A stretch of DNA of 42,128 nt. It comes from Apostichopus leukothele (Eukaryota; Echinodermata; Holothuroidea; Aspidochirotida; Stichopodidae). This document shows, in pieces, positions 11,001-26,000 of the stretch. A program made the translations under genes and the position numbers. The stretch lies in contig JAAAKB020109889.1 of NCBI GenBank assembly GCA_010014835.2, positions 1 through 42,128 of the forward strand. Direction: 5' to 3'. The stretch's first letter is position 1. Every line of letters starts with the position of its first letter. Under the pieces are notes generated by a model. The model was not told the origin of the DNA. It saw only the letters and a list, made by a program, of their open reading frames with translations, and did no database searches.

Positions 11001-14000
11001 ACTCTTGCTGATGCATCTTTAATACACAACCAGTCTCTGAAATGGAATAATGAAACATCAGATATAGGCTAAGTGGGGTGATATGTTAACCTCACTTCCA
11101 CAACGACAATAGTAAAAACAAAATATAGAAATACATATAAAGTATAAACAATATATAGAAATACATACAAAGTACAAGCAATATATTGAAATACATATAA
11201 AGTACAAATAATATATAGAAATACATACAAAGTACAAACAATATAAAGAAATGTATAAAGTACAAATAATAATAGAAATACATACAAGTACAAACAATAT
11301 AAACAAATACATACAAAGGTTTAGTTGCACATATCCCTTTCATGTCTTTTACCCAGTCATGAGCAGAACAAGGTAGCTGATCAAACTAAGGTACTGTGCC
11401 CCTGCTGTAAACCAAACTGGCTTCTTAGTTGTTACCCACAGAGGTATAAAGTACTTTGCAGCATCGCATTGGTAGTATTGTTACCCTTCATTCCTTGATG
11501 TATAAAAAAAGATCTTCTTTTACCATTTGGTGAAGTTCATATTCACTCCATTATCCTGTACCATGCTGAAGCTGCCTATAACTGTACAAGCTTTCATTAT
11601 TAGCTTTGGCTCTAAACCGAGATAAGCCATGCTTATAGGGCTGGTATCTTAACAGATAGATTTCTGAGAGGGATTGGGAGGAAGGAGCTGACATCATTTA
11701 TCCTATGACAACAGCCATTCCATAAAGTTGATAAGACTTTCAATATAATATGTATCGTTTAATTTATGTACCTTTATTTATCCATAATTTGTACAATACC
11801 CTTAATTAGATGCTCACCAATTAAGAGCTGGATTCGTTACTAGTTTGATATGTTCGATATGCTTTGTATCAATCCAGGAGCTGCCTTTGTGTCTTTCTTT
11901 GACTATGGATTGACGGGAACAGGTTGGTCCTGATTAAAAAGGAAATATGTAAATACTAGCATCGTAGTAATGTATCCATGCATGAACAATCACCAATATA
12001 TTACCTGCAAATGTGAGCAAACTAAAACAGTTGAGTGTTATCAGGAGTATACCCAAGGAGATTCTGACCTCAATTTTTACCAGACATTGAGGAGTGTTCA
12101 CTTAGACAAATTTCTCTGTGAATGAAAATGACCTGAGGAAAACTGTGACATGCTTGTTAAAGTTTGAACTAAAGCTTGACTTTCTAGCATTAAGTGAAGC
12201 AACACTGCAAGTCCTTAAAGCTAAAACAAAAACTTGCACTGCCCCATCTGAGCAGTAATTAATACAATTTATCTCTCTCTCTCTGTCTAGCATACAACAA
12301 TGGTATTTACCTTATATCTCAGTGATTGATAATGACACTTGCCATCTAATAAATGAACAAAATTAATAAATAAAATCATTTTAGAAATAATAATTTTACC
12401 ATTGTCAGAATATTTAGTAGTCAACTGTAGAGACTAAATAAATAAGTTAAGCAAGGGTGTTGTCCAAAACTATAAGACAAAAATCTGTACTTCTTTGGCC
12501 AGTGGTTCCAACTTTGATTAATAAAACAGATGGATAATTGGAAGGGGGCCAAGGGGGGGGGGGGTGAGTGGTGTTGGGTGAGGAGAACAATAGAGAGTGA
12601 ATCAATCACACTTACTTTTATGGTAGAACTGGTATCTAACGTATACCAGATGGTTGTTTTCAATCCTGGCTTGACCAGGGCGGAGGGCCAATTGCTCGTT
12701 GAAATAAATCTTATCAATTTGAATAGATATAGTCACTGGTAGAGATGACCCTTCTAGAAAAAACACAGCAGGACAGTGAATAATACTGATATGAAGTATG
12801 GTTATTGAAGAAATAGGTCTGACTGTTGTAACTTGCATAGTAAGAAACTTTAATAAGAACTTTATAAGAAAACACAGATGCAAACAGACTGATAGCTCGA
12901 ATGTATAAGGAAGCTATGGAAAACCACATCAAAGCAAACCAATTTCGTGGATTTGAAATTTTCCTTTGATATCATCAGAATGATGGTCACTACAAATAAA
13001 CAGGTCAGAGGATCGGAAGGAAGCAACTTAAATAGCCAAAAAGTTACTCAAATTGACCTGCTCGAGTGGCTGAAGAAGTAATCTATAATTATCATTACCT
13101 CTTTTCAATCACTTTTTTACATTTAATTTTGTGATTTTCCCAAATTAAATTATCATTTAATTCAATGTTCATGATCTTTCTATTAATCTGTTTTCATATC
13201 AGATCCTGCCTGGATCGAGACATGAGGCCATTCTAAATTACCGTGTTACCTAAACAAGCTTTTGCAGTAGATAAGCAGTTTGGTTTACAGTCTTTCTCTC
13301 TCTTCATTACCTTTCAACGATTTTCACAAAGGTGTTTGAATATTACTGTGAGGAGGTGTGGGGGGGAGGGGGGGGGGTGGTGGGGAAAGTATGAAAAAGT
13401 TGGGACACCTCTGACCAACCTGAAAATTCATCATCTTCATCCAGGAGAATAGGGGATGACCAACCCATTCTCTGGCCAACCTCTAGTACCTTCTCTCGAT
13501 CCACTTTCCGGCCGAATTTAACGGCGAGCTCTAAGCTACCTCCATCAGTGTTCAGGCTGTATGGTTGTGTTGTGGCAGATTTCCCTAAGGAGTGGTCTTC
13601 CTGTGTAACATTCCACTGGTCTTGTGTTGGTATGCTGATAGTGAACCATCCATGTAATCCTGAAAAATGTCACCATCAGCAAAACTTAGTATGCTGTGAG
13701 CTACGGCTGAGCTACAACTATTGTTTGTTAGATTAGATCTCGTGAATAATGCAGAAAACACCTGACACATGATGGAACATGGTGAATGAAACCCTGATTC
13801 CTGCTTTAACAAATTAATCTTACAGACGAGAAATATGTTATAGACAAATACCTCCATCACTGTGCTTTTAGTTTACCTTTAGTGGTACTGTGGTATATAT
13901 TGCAATAGTCACATCCCAAATCTTCCAATACTGATATATTAAGACAGAAAACCCTCAAAATTCCACAACAATGAGGCTAAATGAGAAAGTAAACACTTTA

Positions 14001-17000
14001 ATTTGGGTAGAATTGATAACTCTACATTAAGGTTCAACCTTAATTCTGCGGCAAAATTTCTCAGCAAACAGGAAATTTAGAAACAAATTTATTATAAGGT
14101 CTTGTTAATAAATGTTGACTATGTTTTTTTTCAGTTGAAAGACAATGTAAGCGAGGCTGATCACAGTAAACGTAGAGTTTGGAAGGATACAAAAATATAC
14201 TATGTACAACACTAGGAACTGTGCGTAATGTACAACACTAGGAACCGTGCGTAACATATATTTAATCAAAGTACTATGTACAACACTGGAACCGTGCGTA
14301 ACATATATTTAATCAAAGTACTATGTACAACACTGGAACCGTGCGTAACATATATTTAATCCAAGTACTTCCTTGTAACACCTCGTGGCCAACCCAACCA
14401 GCCTTCTCCAGCCAGGGCTCGCCGACAGCAAACATGCATCAGTGAACATAAAGATTAACTATTGTTACAATAATAAAGGGCATCATTCCTATATCTTCTT
14501 AGCATTTTGGATATACAAATGAGGGATAAAGGTTTAGTGTGAGAGTTAACTTTACAATTGAATACAGTTGTTTGTTATTTCATTAAAAATATAGTGGGCC
14601 ATCAGACTTTATTATAAGATGTTACAATAACATAACAGCAACCATCATAAACTGATTTGTTATTTAACCCAAATTCTTGCAAATTATAGGTCTTGTCCTA
14701 AAATTAACTGAGCATTGCACAACATAGGATTGCAGCCATCACACAACCACAATACTTTCCTGAACTGATTCACCAAATTAATATTAAATTAGCAAAGTAA
14801 TAGGTACATTAAAACTTGGTCCAAAAAAACACAATGCTTTTTCATTATAGTAAAAGTTTACTACCACAAACAACAAATTGGAAAAATTTCCACAATTTTC
14901 AACTGCATCTTAACTATTTTAATTATTTTATTTTAAAAACAAATGAAGAGGATTGCTATGGGATTTAATTTAAAAACAGTAAGAAATTAATCAAAATCAC
15001 ACGAAAGCTGTTTTTATCTTACCAGTTTTCTTCAAGAGAAGATATTTTAACGGCACTCTGGTAGAACCGAGAAGAATTTCAGAAGGTGGAGCAACAATCT
15101 GTCTCCCAGATATTGAATTATCTTGATCAGAATGCAGTATGACACCTTCTGGATTTGGGAGAAGAACATGTAACATTAGTAACTAGTTAAAGTAACATTT
15201 GAATACAACATTAAAGGAGCTCCATCTACTGGATTTAAAAACATGTGTTTCCACGTTTTAAAATCTTTGTGAAAGATCACGTTTGCACTTAATCAACAGT
15301 ATGCTTTAACATTGTAATTGTTTAGTTAATATGTTAACTAAAAGTCAGACAAATGTTCTCTGATACTTTGAACCACTAGTGCCACAACGTTGTACTCTTC
15401 AGACTATGCTTGCATTTGGCATTCATTGGAGATTTAAATGTCCATTTGTTTGATGTAAAGGCAATGTAAGATTTGGTAAATGGTCGATGAGATGAAGAAA
15501 TGGCAGTTACATAAGAAGGAATTTGTAAGACATTGGTGATTATGCAGGAACAAGTTGGATATGTCAACATTACGGTACCTTCAAGAGAATGTTGGATATG
15601 TAAACATTACGGTAACTTCAAGAGAATGTTGGATATTTAAACATTACGGTACCTTCAAGAGAATGTTGGATATATAAACATTAAGGTACCTTCAAGAGAA
15701 TGTTGGATATTTAAACATTACGGTACCTTCAAGAGAATGTTGGATATGTAAACATTACGGTAACTTCATGAGAATGTTGGATATGTAAACATTACAGTAC
15801 CTTCAAGAGAATGTTGCCCCTGGTGCCACACCTTCACCTCAAGTTCAGCCATCTCCAATACCTCTGCCAAGGACATCTCGTTTTCCATAGACTCTGACCT
15901 TTGACCTTCTGTACTTAGAATCAATGGACATGAGAAGTCCATGTGATGGGAAAGCTCTGGGGAGAATGACCGTGCAATTGTTCCACTTCTCTTCATTTCC
16001 TGTGGAAGAAATAATCAGTCTTAAGTTACTTACCAAAGACATCTCTCATCAAGTTTCATTAACAAAGAAGTAATGGATCATTGGAAGAACACCATCATTT
16101 TAAACATCCAGTGTGTAGTATTTCCATTCACTCTGTCAAGTAGACTACGAAAACGGGCTAAGCTAATACAATTCTCATTCAGAAATCTTTCAAGTAAAGA
16201 TATATTTTTGGGTGGAATTGCGGTCAGACAGCTCAATATGTTACCAATGAAACTTTCCAACTGTGTACCATTGCTGTGTCTATGCTCCACCGTTATTATG
16301 GACAAGCTGCACGCTTCATTAAGAAATTGTAATACATGTTACGGCTATTTGTCACTGGATCATTTCACTAGAATACTATTAGATTAAAAGGAATTACACA
16401 TTTTCTCAGGTGCTGCATTTTTGTGCTAAACTGAATAACCATGTTACAAAATATCATATTAAATATGAGCAAGTACTAAATTAAAGTTGTGACCATTTAT
16501 AATGTAGATTCATTTGAAGTATAATTATTGGCTAATACTATGTAAAATGTATTAATCAAGTTTAAAATAATGTCAACCTCACCATACATCAAAAATATTT
16601 GGATGGTCACTGACAATGTTGGTCTTCAACGTTTGTAGTTTTACTCATTAAATTTGATTGATTAACGACACATTCCACCGAACAAACTTCACAAAAAATA
16701 AGAAAAAATAATGTTAAATACCATGGTAACGATGTTGTGTACAGTTTTACAATTGTGTTATGGGACAGTATGGCATTTGTGCCCGATACTGTCATGGCAA
16801 TGCATATAAACAGACATTGTTTCAAACAGGCCATAAACCTGTTAAAGATTCGGACCTACACTGGAATAGAAATTTAAGCTAATCTTCAGGAAGTTTTGCA
16901 AATATTTTCTGGAGATTTTTTCCAATTGCAAAAGTTCGTTTATAAAGCCACCTTACCAGTCGTAGTCCTGAATAATGTATTTAATGTTTCCTTTATTACA

Positions 17001-20000
17001 AAACCAAACTACCCAATCGGATGTAACAAAATGTTCAGTCTATTTAACCGCAACGTTATTATAACACAGATTTGACAAAGACACATAAACTGCTCAGTCC
17101 TGATGAGAAACATTATTACCTCTTTAGGGAGAAATGATACGTGGACTGTTACAAATGTGTTCACACCGACGTCGCTAGCATACTGTAGACTAGGCTGGTA
17201 CCTGGCTAGACTCTTTGCAGCTGCCTGTGAAGAAAAATGTACAGATGGAGTCACATCTGGAAGATGACCTTTAACAGGCTTAAGCAAAAAATGTATAGAA
17301 AGTCAAACAGTTTTGCAACTTAGGATTTAATCTACATACAAATTTCAATTCTTTCAGAATTTGTCTACCCTTCAAAAATAAGTTTTCAGTTATTGTTAAA
17401 CTCTGTATTGCTTGACTATTTTTCACAATTTAATTGTTTAACTGTATCATTGTGACTTGTTTAACTTATTGTATTTCATACTTGCACGCAGAAATGGGCA
17501 TCAACCAAACCACATTAAATAGGGGGTACTTTTTCTAGCTCCACAATACCCCAAAATCTAAAGAGCTCACATTCTCGACCCTTCAGATTAAAACAAGATT
17601 TGAAGATGTCCCCTGTGTATTGACAGTATTACCAGTGTGATGTTAACATCTTGTTTCGACAGCCTACAAACCACAAATAGCAATATAGAGCCTTATCCAT
17701 TGGCCTACTCAGTTGCGTAGGTCACCAAGGGAATAGCTATCATCCACACGCTGTAAACTATAAGTACCTGAAGCCCTGTCGCTCTGACAACTGATACAGT
17801 AAGTGAGACTTGAGGAAAGGTAGACAAGCCACTGGGTAAACTTTGTTCTTGCTTTACGGTGGAATGTTTATAACTGACAGTGACATCCAATATTCCACCA
17901 GCTGTGACCTGAAATGAAAAACAGAGAAGCAATAGTCAAAATGAACAGTACACAAACTGAGATGGCCTTGGGCCTCAATCAAACCAAGCTACTGATATTC
18001 AATTACAAGGAGTGTTAAATGTTTCAAAATAAAAAAGGGCTTAAAGCATAGAAATAAAGACAGATAATGATGAGCTTGAGAGTTGGGTCAGGACTGGTCC
18101 TATGATCTGTTCAGAGTATCTCTGAAAAAAAGACACCAGAGTAATCAGGAAATTTGATCTCCAAAAGTATCGGAAAATTGAATATGATTGACATCATGAC
18201 AAGTAAAATGCTAAGCATACAAGATTTCATAATATTTTACAGGATATGCAATAAATCATGGGTTAATATTCTTCATCAAATGTAGATTAATAGATCCTGA
18301 AACCACTCTCACCTGATCTCCCTTCTCTAGCATTGTCCTGAGAGGCAGATTAAATGTCTGGATGCTCGGCTCACCTCGCCTCTGCATAGTCACCATGGCA
18401 CAAAGTTTGGCGAGAGGTAAGGATGCCTAGAAGAGCAAGGCATAATACCTGTTACATTTGCTCACATTTTGAAAAAATTAAAAATTAATTTAAAACCTTT
18501 CTTAGGGATCACTGCAAAAGCGAAAAAAAAATGCAAAATGCAAAATTTTCATAGCATGAGATATGAAGTGGGCAAACTACACTCTTTAAATGCTATTTAA
18601 TCACTGTAAGCATTTCAACATCAATTTTGATCCAATATTTAAACAGAAGTTACTATTATTATATCATATAGTTGTCAACATGCTCAGGTTAAATGCAACC
18701 AATGTCACAAAAAAGGAGCCAGATGTATCACTAAACCCTCTGTTACAACTTTTGTAAGAAATGCAATAATTCCATTTATCTGTAACCTCAAGAATAACTA
18801 AATGTTTTGCCCCAGACAGCCACGCCCAACCTCCTTACACTTTCCAGATAAAAAGTTGCCCCTCTGGATACTAATAATCATTATATAAAACATTGGTTTT
18901 CAGCTTGAAAAGAGTAAAGTCTATAATAACACAATGAAAACCTCCAATATAAAATCATATAAACTCTCTGTTAATAACAGATTTTAACAAATAAATTTGC
19001 TTCATACTTGTCCAAAGTAATCTATTTTGGGATCAACTTTTTAAATTAAACTTCCTGTCAATCAAGAGAAAGTAAATTGCCAGCTTCCAGCTCTTACCTT
19101 GGCAATCACCTGATCCCTGACATTAGGGTAATAGTATCGACACCAGAGTTCAAAGGGTATGCAACCAGCTGCACCACCAACACCAACACAGGCTGTGAAG
19201 AACACCACAGAGAAAAACTACATTAATCAACAGAACCAAAGAAATTGTTGACCAGATCAAGACCAATCTGAGGTATCAGTTGGATTAAGATGTCATGGTA
19301 AGCAAGTTATACTAAATGTTAAGCCAAAAAAAAAACCCTTCCCAACCCTTTCCTCTCTTGATACAAAAATCAGAAACTAGGTAGAATGTGTAAATATGAT
19401 AAGTATAAAACACAAGCACTGTAAGCATTTCGACATACATTTTGATACGCTACTTAAACGTAAGTGAATATTGGCAGAGTCAACATGCTAAAGTTTAAAT
19501 GCAAACAAAATGTTTATGTGAAAAAGGGAGGTTTTACAAACTCTCAGTTACAAATGATGTATAGACCACCAATTCCATACATTTACATAAAGGTCAGTTA
19601 AATACCCTATACCAATAACCTTTACAGTTTGTAAGGAGAGTACCATAAATTATGTGAACTATTTTAAAGGTCAGTTAAATACCCTATACCAATAACCTTT
19701 ACAGTTTGTATTAGGAGAGTACCATAAATTATGTGAACTATTTTAATATTTAACTTAGGAAGTAACACAAATTACACCAAGTATGATGTATTGGATCAGA
19801 TTTAATCCTTGTTATTTTGGCACAAATATAAAAATTTTACAATTCTCAATAAAATCACTATTAATAATTGTGGTAGCTACTGTAACTGAGAGAATAAATT
19901 CTGCTGACTCACCAGTCAATAGTTCTCTCTGAACAGGCACATTAAGAGGCAGAGACATGCGATGTCTTGTGACCTCATTAAACATTGGATCAGGCAGACA

Positions 20001-23000
20001 CAGAGTTGTTGCACTGCGGAAAGACTTCAGGCCCAACGATCCTGAAAAACAATGATACACTACATACTACAACTACATACACATATCTCAAGCTTTTGTT
20101 GCTGTTTGGACCTGTAAATTCCCTATCTTCTACATCATGTTATTTACTTCCAAACAACAAATATATATATATACTTCTGTTGCATTACTGAGACAACAAG
20201 AGCACAAATGGTGCAGTGCCTCATTCGATAGACAGTTTGAGAAACGGTGTAGTGTAGTAATCTTCAAAAGGCAAGCCACATGAACTAATAGCTGGTCATT
20301 TATTAAGTATGGTGAACTGTCCATGCATTCTGTACAAAAAGTAGGAATACACATATTTGTAAACACGATCCATTTTGAACCCTAAACGACCTTTGATTCC
20401 CAATTCCTGAACACTTCTAACAGTCCAACATCTACGGATCATTGTGTCAACACTGAACAGAAACAAGCACTTCAAAGTTAATGCAGTAATTTTCCAAAAT
20501 GGCCTCAAATGACCCCTAGGTGACCTGTGACCACTATTTATTGAACAAGCTATACAATCCAACACTAGTACATCATTGTGCTCTTGAAGTATGAAAAACA
20601 GTCACTGCATTTCACAGGAGAAGCAGTTTGCAGACTTGCAATAACAAATGACCTAGTTTGACCCCTAGATGATATTTGACTCAAAATTCCTGCACAGGTT
20701 TACTGGACCCACGTCCAAGGTTTACTGGACCCACGTCCAAGGTTTACTGGAGCCACGTCCAAGGTTTACTGTGTCCAACTTTTATCCAAATCCAAGAGAT
20801 GATATACAAGAAGCATTTCAAAGATAATGCAATAGTTTCCAATATGACCTCAAATGACCCTTTACATGAACTTAGACCTCAATTTCCTGAATTAGCCACT
20901 TATAGTGCATCATTATAGCCGAGTATGATGAACAGTCACTGTAAATTCAGCAAAGCTGGTATGAATTAAAAGTCAGATCAAATTTAAAAATGAATTGCTA
21001 TCTTTCTGTGGCTGTCCGACAGGTACACCAAGGGTTACAGATAACAACAATCATCTACTTAATTATTGTAACACCGGTCCATTGCTGACTTACCTTGTAA
21101 CTGGTTATACTGATTTTCTTGACTTGGAAAATGATACTGAATAAAACAGTCTGCCTCACCCCAGACAAAATCTTCCCCCTGAGGTAAAGATCGGACCCCC
21201 TCTACGACCACTTCAAAGATGTGCTCGACTGCTGCATGAACAGAAATATTTAAGCAATGTGTGGCAAGCAGTAACCATGATCAAAGTACATTGGGAAACT
21301 GGACAGCATAAGTTAATAACATAGGTCCTAATGTTACAGAGGAAAGCTACATAAGCAGACACTCGATGCCCACCTTATTGCGTGTGACTTAAACAATTAT
21401 TGGCATTATATGTTGAAAAATACATTAGAACCTTGCCTTAAAACCACAGTAGAGACAAAAAATCAATTGAATAAGGGTATATACATCATTGTTTGTAAAC
21501 AAATGACGTATGGAGGTAAATGGAAAGATACCAACAATAATAAGGTTTAATATCCCAGAAATTTCAGTTTTGTCTGTTCATATGATGTATAGAAGTAAAG
21601 TTAAAGTTATCGACAATAATAAGATTTAATATACAAGACATTTCAGTTTTGTGAGTTTTCTAAATGCCTTTTATGGTCTATAAATCATAGGTTTTCTTTC
21701 CAGGAACCGTCTCTATTTTCAGGTTAGCTGTTCATCATACCTGACGATGTTTCCTCTTTAGTAGCTTTGGTAGGCCGGGATTCCTTAGGTACTGTTTGTT
21801 CTGACCTGTAGTAAAATACACAGTTACATCTTAAGTAATCATCCTGTTAAAAGACTGCAGGTGCAGATATCATAATGGATTTAGATATCACAGACCTGCT
21901 ACAACAAATGAATTATAGGGATTACCAAGTCTTTAATAAATATGTACCGCAGAGCAAGTAAAGTAGGCACATAATTCTAACTACTCATCTTAATAACTTG
22001 TTCTGTTGCTGAGATGTTATATCTTTAAATTGATTGATTTCTGATTTCATAAATGGAGAACACATCAAAACTGTATTTTTTTCCTTGCTAGTCATTGATG
22101 AACCCCCTAAATTTGAATCACTGTATAGTTTTGATGAATTAACATGGTTATACCTAACCAGCAAAATATTAGGCCCTATCACACCCTCAAATTATTTTCA
22201 AAATTTATATAATCATTTCAAAGTTAGGAAAAACAAATATGTTTTTGTTGGTGTAGTCTTTATATGACATAACACATTATTACTCAACGTACCAACCCAA
22301 TTAAAGTCAACAAACTGCAATTCTTGTTCTTGACAATGAACAAGCTATTATTTTGGGAATCGGATCCTGTGGTACATTTCAAAAGCTCTGCCGGATTGAT
22401 GGGGGGGGGGGGTGGGAGAATCTGTGTTTTCACAACCTTGCACACACTACCTACCTTGAAATAGAAGAAGGGCTGTTAAAACAAAATGTTATACAGTTTA
22501 CAAACTTCAAAAGGGATTCATACATTACTTCATAGTCTCCGTAGGTTCAAGATAACTTTTGTTTCCATCGATCCCAGGAAGCACGAAAGTAATAGCTTAC
22601 CTCTCAAAGTATTGGACAGGTCTCTCTGGTTTAGTAATATCCATTGCCATGTCTCCTTTAAGCCTTTGCAGAGCAGTGATCTGTGTAGTAAATCACATAC
22701 AACAAACCAACAGTCAAATAGAAACACCATTTGTAAAGTAGCATAGGATTAAAGTCAATGTTCTCTCTCAACCAACAGATACATAGTATAGAGATGGTCA
22801 CTGAAGCAAGAAATCATCTTCCATCTTAATAAGTGTTATAAAACTGACAATTGACTTTAATCCATTGCCCTCTCTCCATAGGATTAAAGTCAATGTTCTC
22901 TCTCGTCAACAACGGATACATAATATAAAGATGGTCGCTGATGCAAGACTCATCTTCCATCTTAATAAGTGTTATAAAACTGACAATTAACTTTAATCCA

Positions 23001-26000
23001 TTGCCATCTCTCCATAGGATTAAAGTCAATGTTCTCTCTCAACCAACAGATACATAATATAAAGATGGTCACTGAAGCAAGAAATCATCTTCCATCTTAA
23101 TAAGTGTTATAAAACTGACAAAGTATATCATTATGTCATCATTCTAGGCAAACTATTACATGCACACCAGTCAAAGAATCTTAAAAGTAAAAAGGTGGCT
23201 TACAAGTATTATTTTCACCAATCAAGAGAAACAAAGCAATAGCTTTCCTTGGCTATCTTTCAAACTTTATCTTGGATTGCTGATAACTGAAAGTAAGCAA
23301 TAAACATTCACCAAGATCTTCAAGGGTTTCCTTAAAGGTGTCTTGAAACGACTAGGAATGACATGATTCACAACAGACCCTTACACATAGTTTATTAAAC
23401 CAAGTAATCTTGATCAATATCAATTGTATAAGATCATAATGCAGAGCTATTGTTACCTGATGATATGCACCCATCGCCAATAGAACCTTTACTTGACCGA
23501 AATGAACCCCTGTGAATGGATTCACAATGGTAGCAAAGTTGTCAAATCCAACCACTGGATACTAAACGAAAACGGGGAAAAAAAATTGTTCACTCATTAA
23601 CTACACAGAAATTCATTATTAGTCTGAACTAGTACCAACTGTAAAAAAAAAATCACTTTTGTTGGCATTTTCCTCCTCATTGGCAGGAAGGTCTTTTTTT
23701 ATTATTATTTATTATTTCTTCCATTAATTTAAACATAACAACTTTCAGATGAGATATACTACAGATAAATATGACAACCCTTTGAAAAATATGTTTTCAG
23801 AGATTCCAAAAAGTTTGAGTCCCAAAATTGACCAATGAATTTATTGTCTACTACTCCTACCAAAGATGTTTCATATCAAGTTTAATTTGTTTCTGGGTGT
23901 CTACTGCAAATACTAAGGGTCTTTATATAAGAGTGTTGCTTCCTTCCGATCCATAATCTCCATCCCTCTTTTATTGTAATAGGAAGCAACATAATTGACA
24001 AAACATCTTGCAGAACGTCAAAGATAATACTCACTTCATGATCATACAAGTCCATTACATTGAACAAATTACTTCCCCACAGGAAATACATTGTAAATGA
24101 AGTACCTGTGATTTCAAGATTGCATTTGCTATTTTCTGGTCCCTGAAAGACATATAGAACTGGTGAAGGGGTAGCTTAGCCATGCCAATCAGCTGTAAAA
24201 ATAAAAAATAGGAAAACCAGTTATAAAAGAAAAATTATACAACTGACTGACCAAATGCAAATTGTCTTTAAATCCCACAACTTAATGTAAGAATCTTCTA
24301 GGTACAATGTTTACTGTATTCATTTACTACAGACTATAACAATAGTTCTTAAGACTCATTTAAAGATAAAGTTTAGAAACTTCACTAAATTGTTAATGCT
24401 TTTATTTCTTGCAAAGGCTACATAGTATGCAACTAGTGCCCCACACCTTCCCCCCGCCCCCCATAACCCTCAGACAGAGTGGTAAGCCCAGAAAATTGTA
24501 TGGGTCCAACTCTCTCACTTCACCTTTAAGTTTTCACTTTTTTGAAAGTTAAGCTTTGACAATTCCAGCTTTCCATTCATCAATTTACCAAAGCATTTGT
24601 TGACACTACCAAGTTTCATTTCATGCCATAATTATAATTTTAACTCAGTAGAAATAGTTCTATTCAAAGATAAGAAAATTTGAAAAAAATTATATAAGGT
24701 AGATTTCGACATTGCTTGATGTAATTTTTCTCAATAATAATTACCACATCGTTTTGGCCAGAAGTCTTCTTGTCCCAAACTTCAATCACCATGAAATTAT
24801 TCCGGGTCCTTTCCAGAAGCGAGGGTATCAGTAAAACTGGAGCAACCTTGAAAACCCAAAATAAACAGTGATTGTAACTGATGCGATGTCACTGTGAGAA
24901 TGTCAAATTTCTTGAATTATCTTTGATATGTTTAACATCAATAAATACAAGTTTCCCCGGACGGCCACCATAATGCACTTGACTCAAAGCTGAAAGATAG
25001 AACTTGCGATTTACATTGGTGGATAGCTAAGATGGGGGAATTGATTGGTATCACCAGTCTTATTTCAAACTTGCAAATTTTTGTTATCAGATCACTGATT
25101 GTAACGAGATGTTGTTCATGATTCCAATTGCAAATATAGGGACTTGCAACATAAAGGTGAGAATACCACAAAACTTGCTAATATCTTCATGTTGCTAGGT
25201 TAATCAAACAATTCATAAACTATGGAAGAAAATGATTTGAAACTCAATTCCATCTTTGCATATAAGAAGTTGCACTGGAAGTGTAGCAATCAATAAACAA
25301 GAAAGGAACAGCTTGTAAGTGACTTTCCTTTGTGTAAGACACAGTTTGTGATCACTTGACACGATCCTGAACTATGGCAAGGACATCATGAAACAACAAC
25401 ACACATATCAAACTTTTCACTTTCTAGTTGAACAGAATGAAACTGTTTGTTGTTGCCATTCAGACAAACAGTTCTTCACAGTGCTCTTGTCATCTGTTGT
25501 TTTCCATTGCCACAATAATATGTTAAAGCTTCTGTCTCTAGTTTTACTTTGATTTTTGGGGGTTTTTCTTGTTCTTAAACATCCTCCTTCTCAAGTAAAA
25601 CTGTTACCTGAGAAAAGTTAAACTGAGGTTGTGACGTTCCCCAGCAGACATGCGAGTGTACGGCATCATCAGACCAGAACATCTTGCAGACGAGGTAGGC
25701 ATTACGAGTAACAAAATCACGACCTGGAAGACAAAGAAACAGCCAGTTACACAGTAAGACTGGACTCTGCCTGATTGTAATTAATTGTTTTTGCAACATT
25801 AAATGCAACCTAAAACTATCTACTTTCAACTATTTACTTTAATGAAATGCAACTATCTACTTTAATGAACTGCAACTATCTACTTTAATGAACTGTAACT
25901 ATCTACTTTAATGTAATGCAACTATCTACTTTAACATAATGCAACTATCTACTTTAATGAACTGCAACTATCTACTTTAATGTAATGCAACTATCTACTT

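Noticed and set aside
11058-11343. Three overlapping minus-strand frames rich in Tyr, Cys and Ile
   Set aside because: They come from the 30 bp AT-rich array. They look membrane-like only because of base composition.
16073-16387. 104-codon plus-strand frame between exons 17 and 18
   Set aside because: No domain, no splice or promoter signals and no conserved phrase; its length is compatible with chance.
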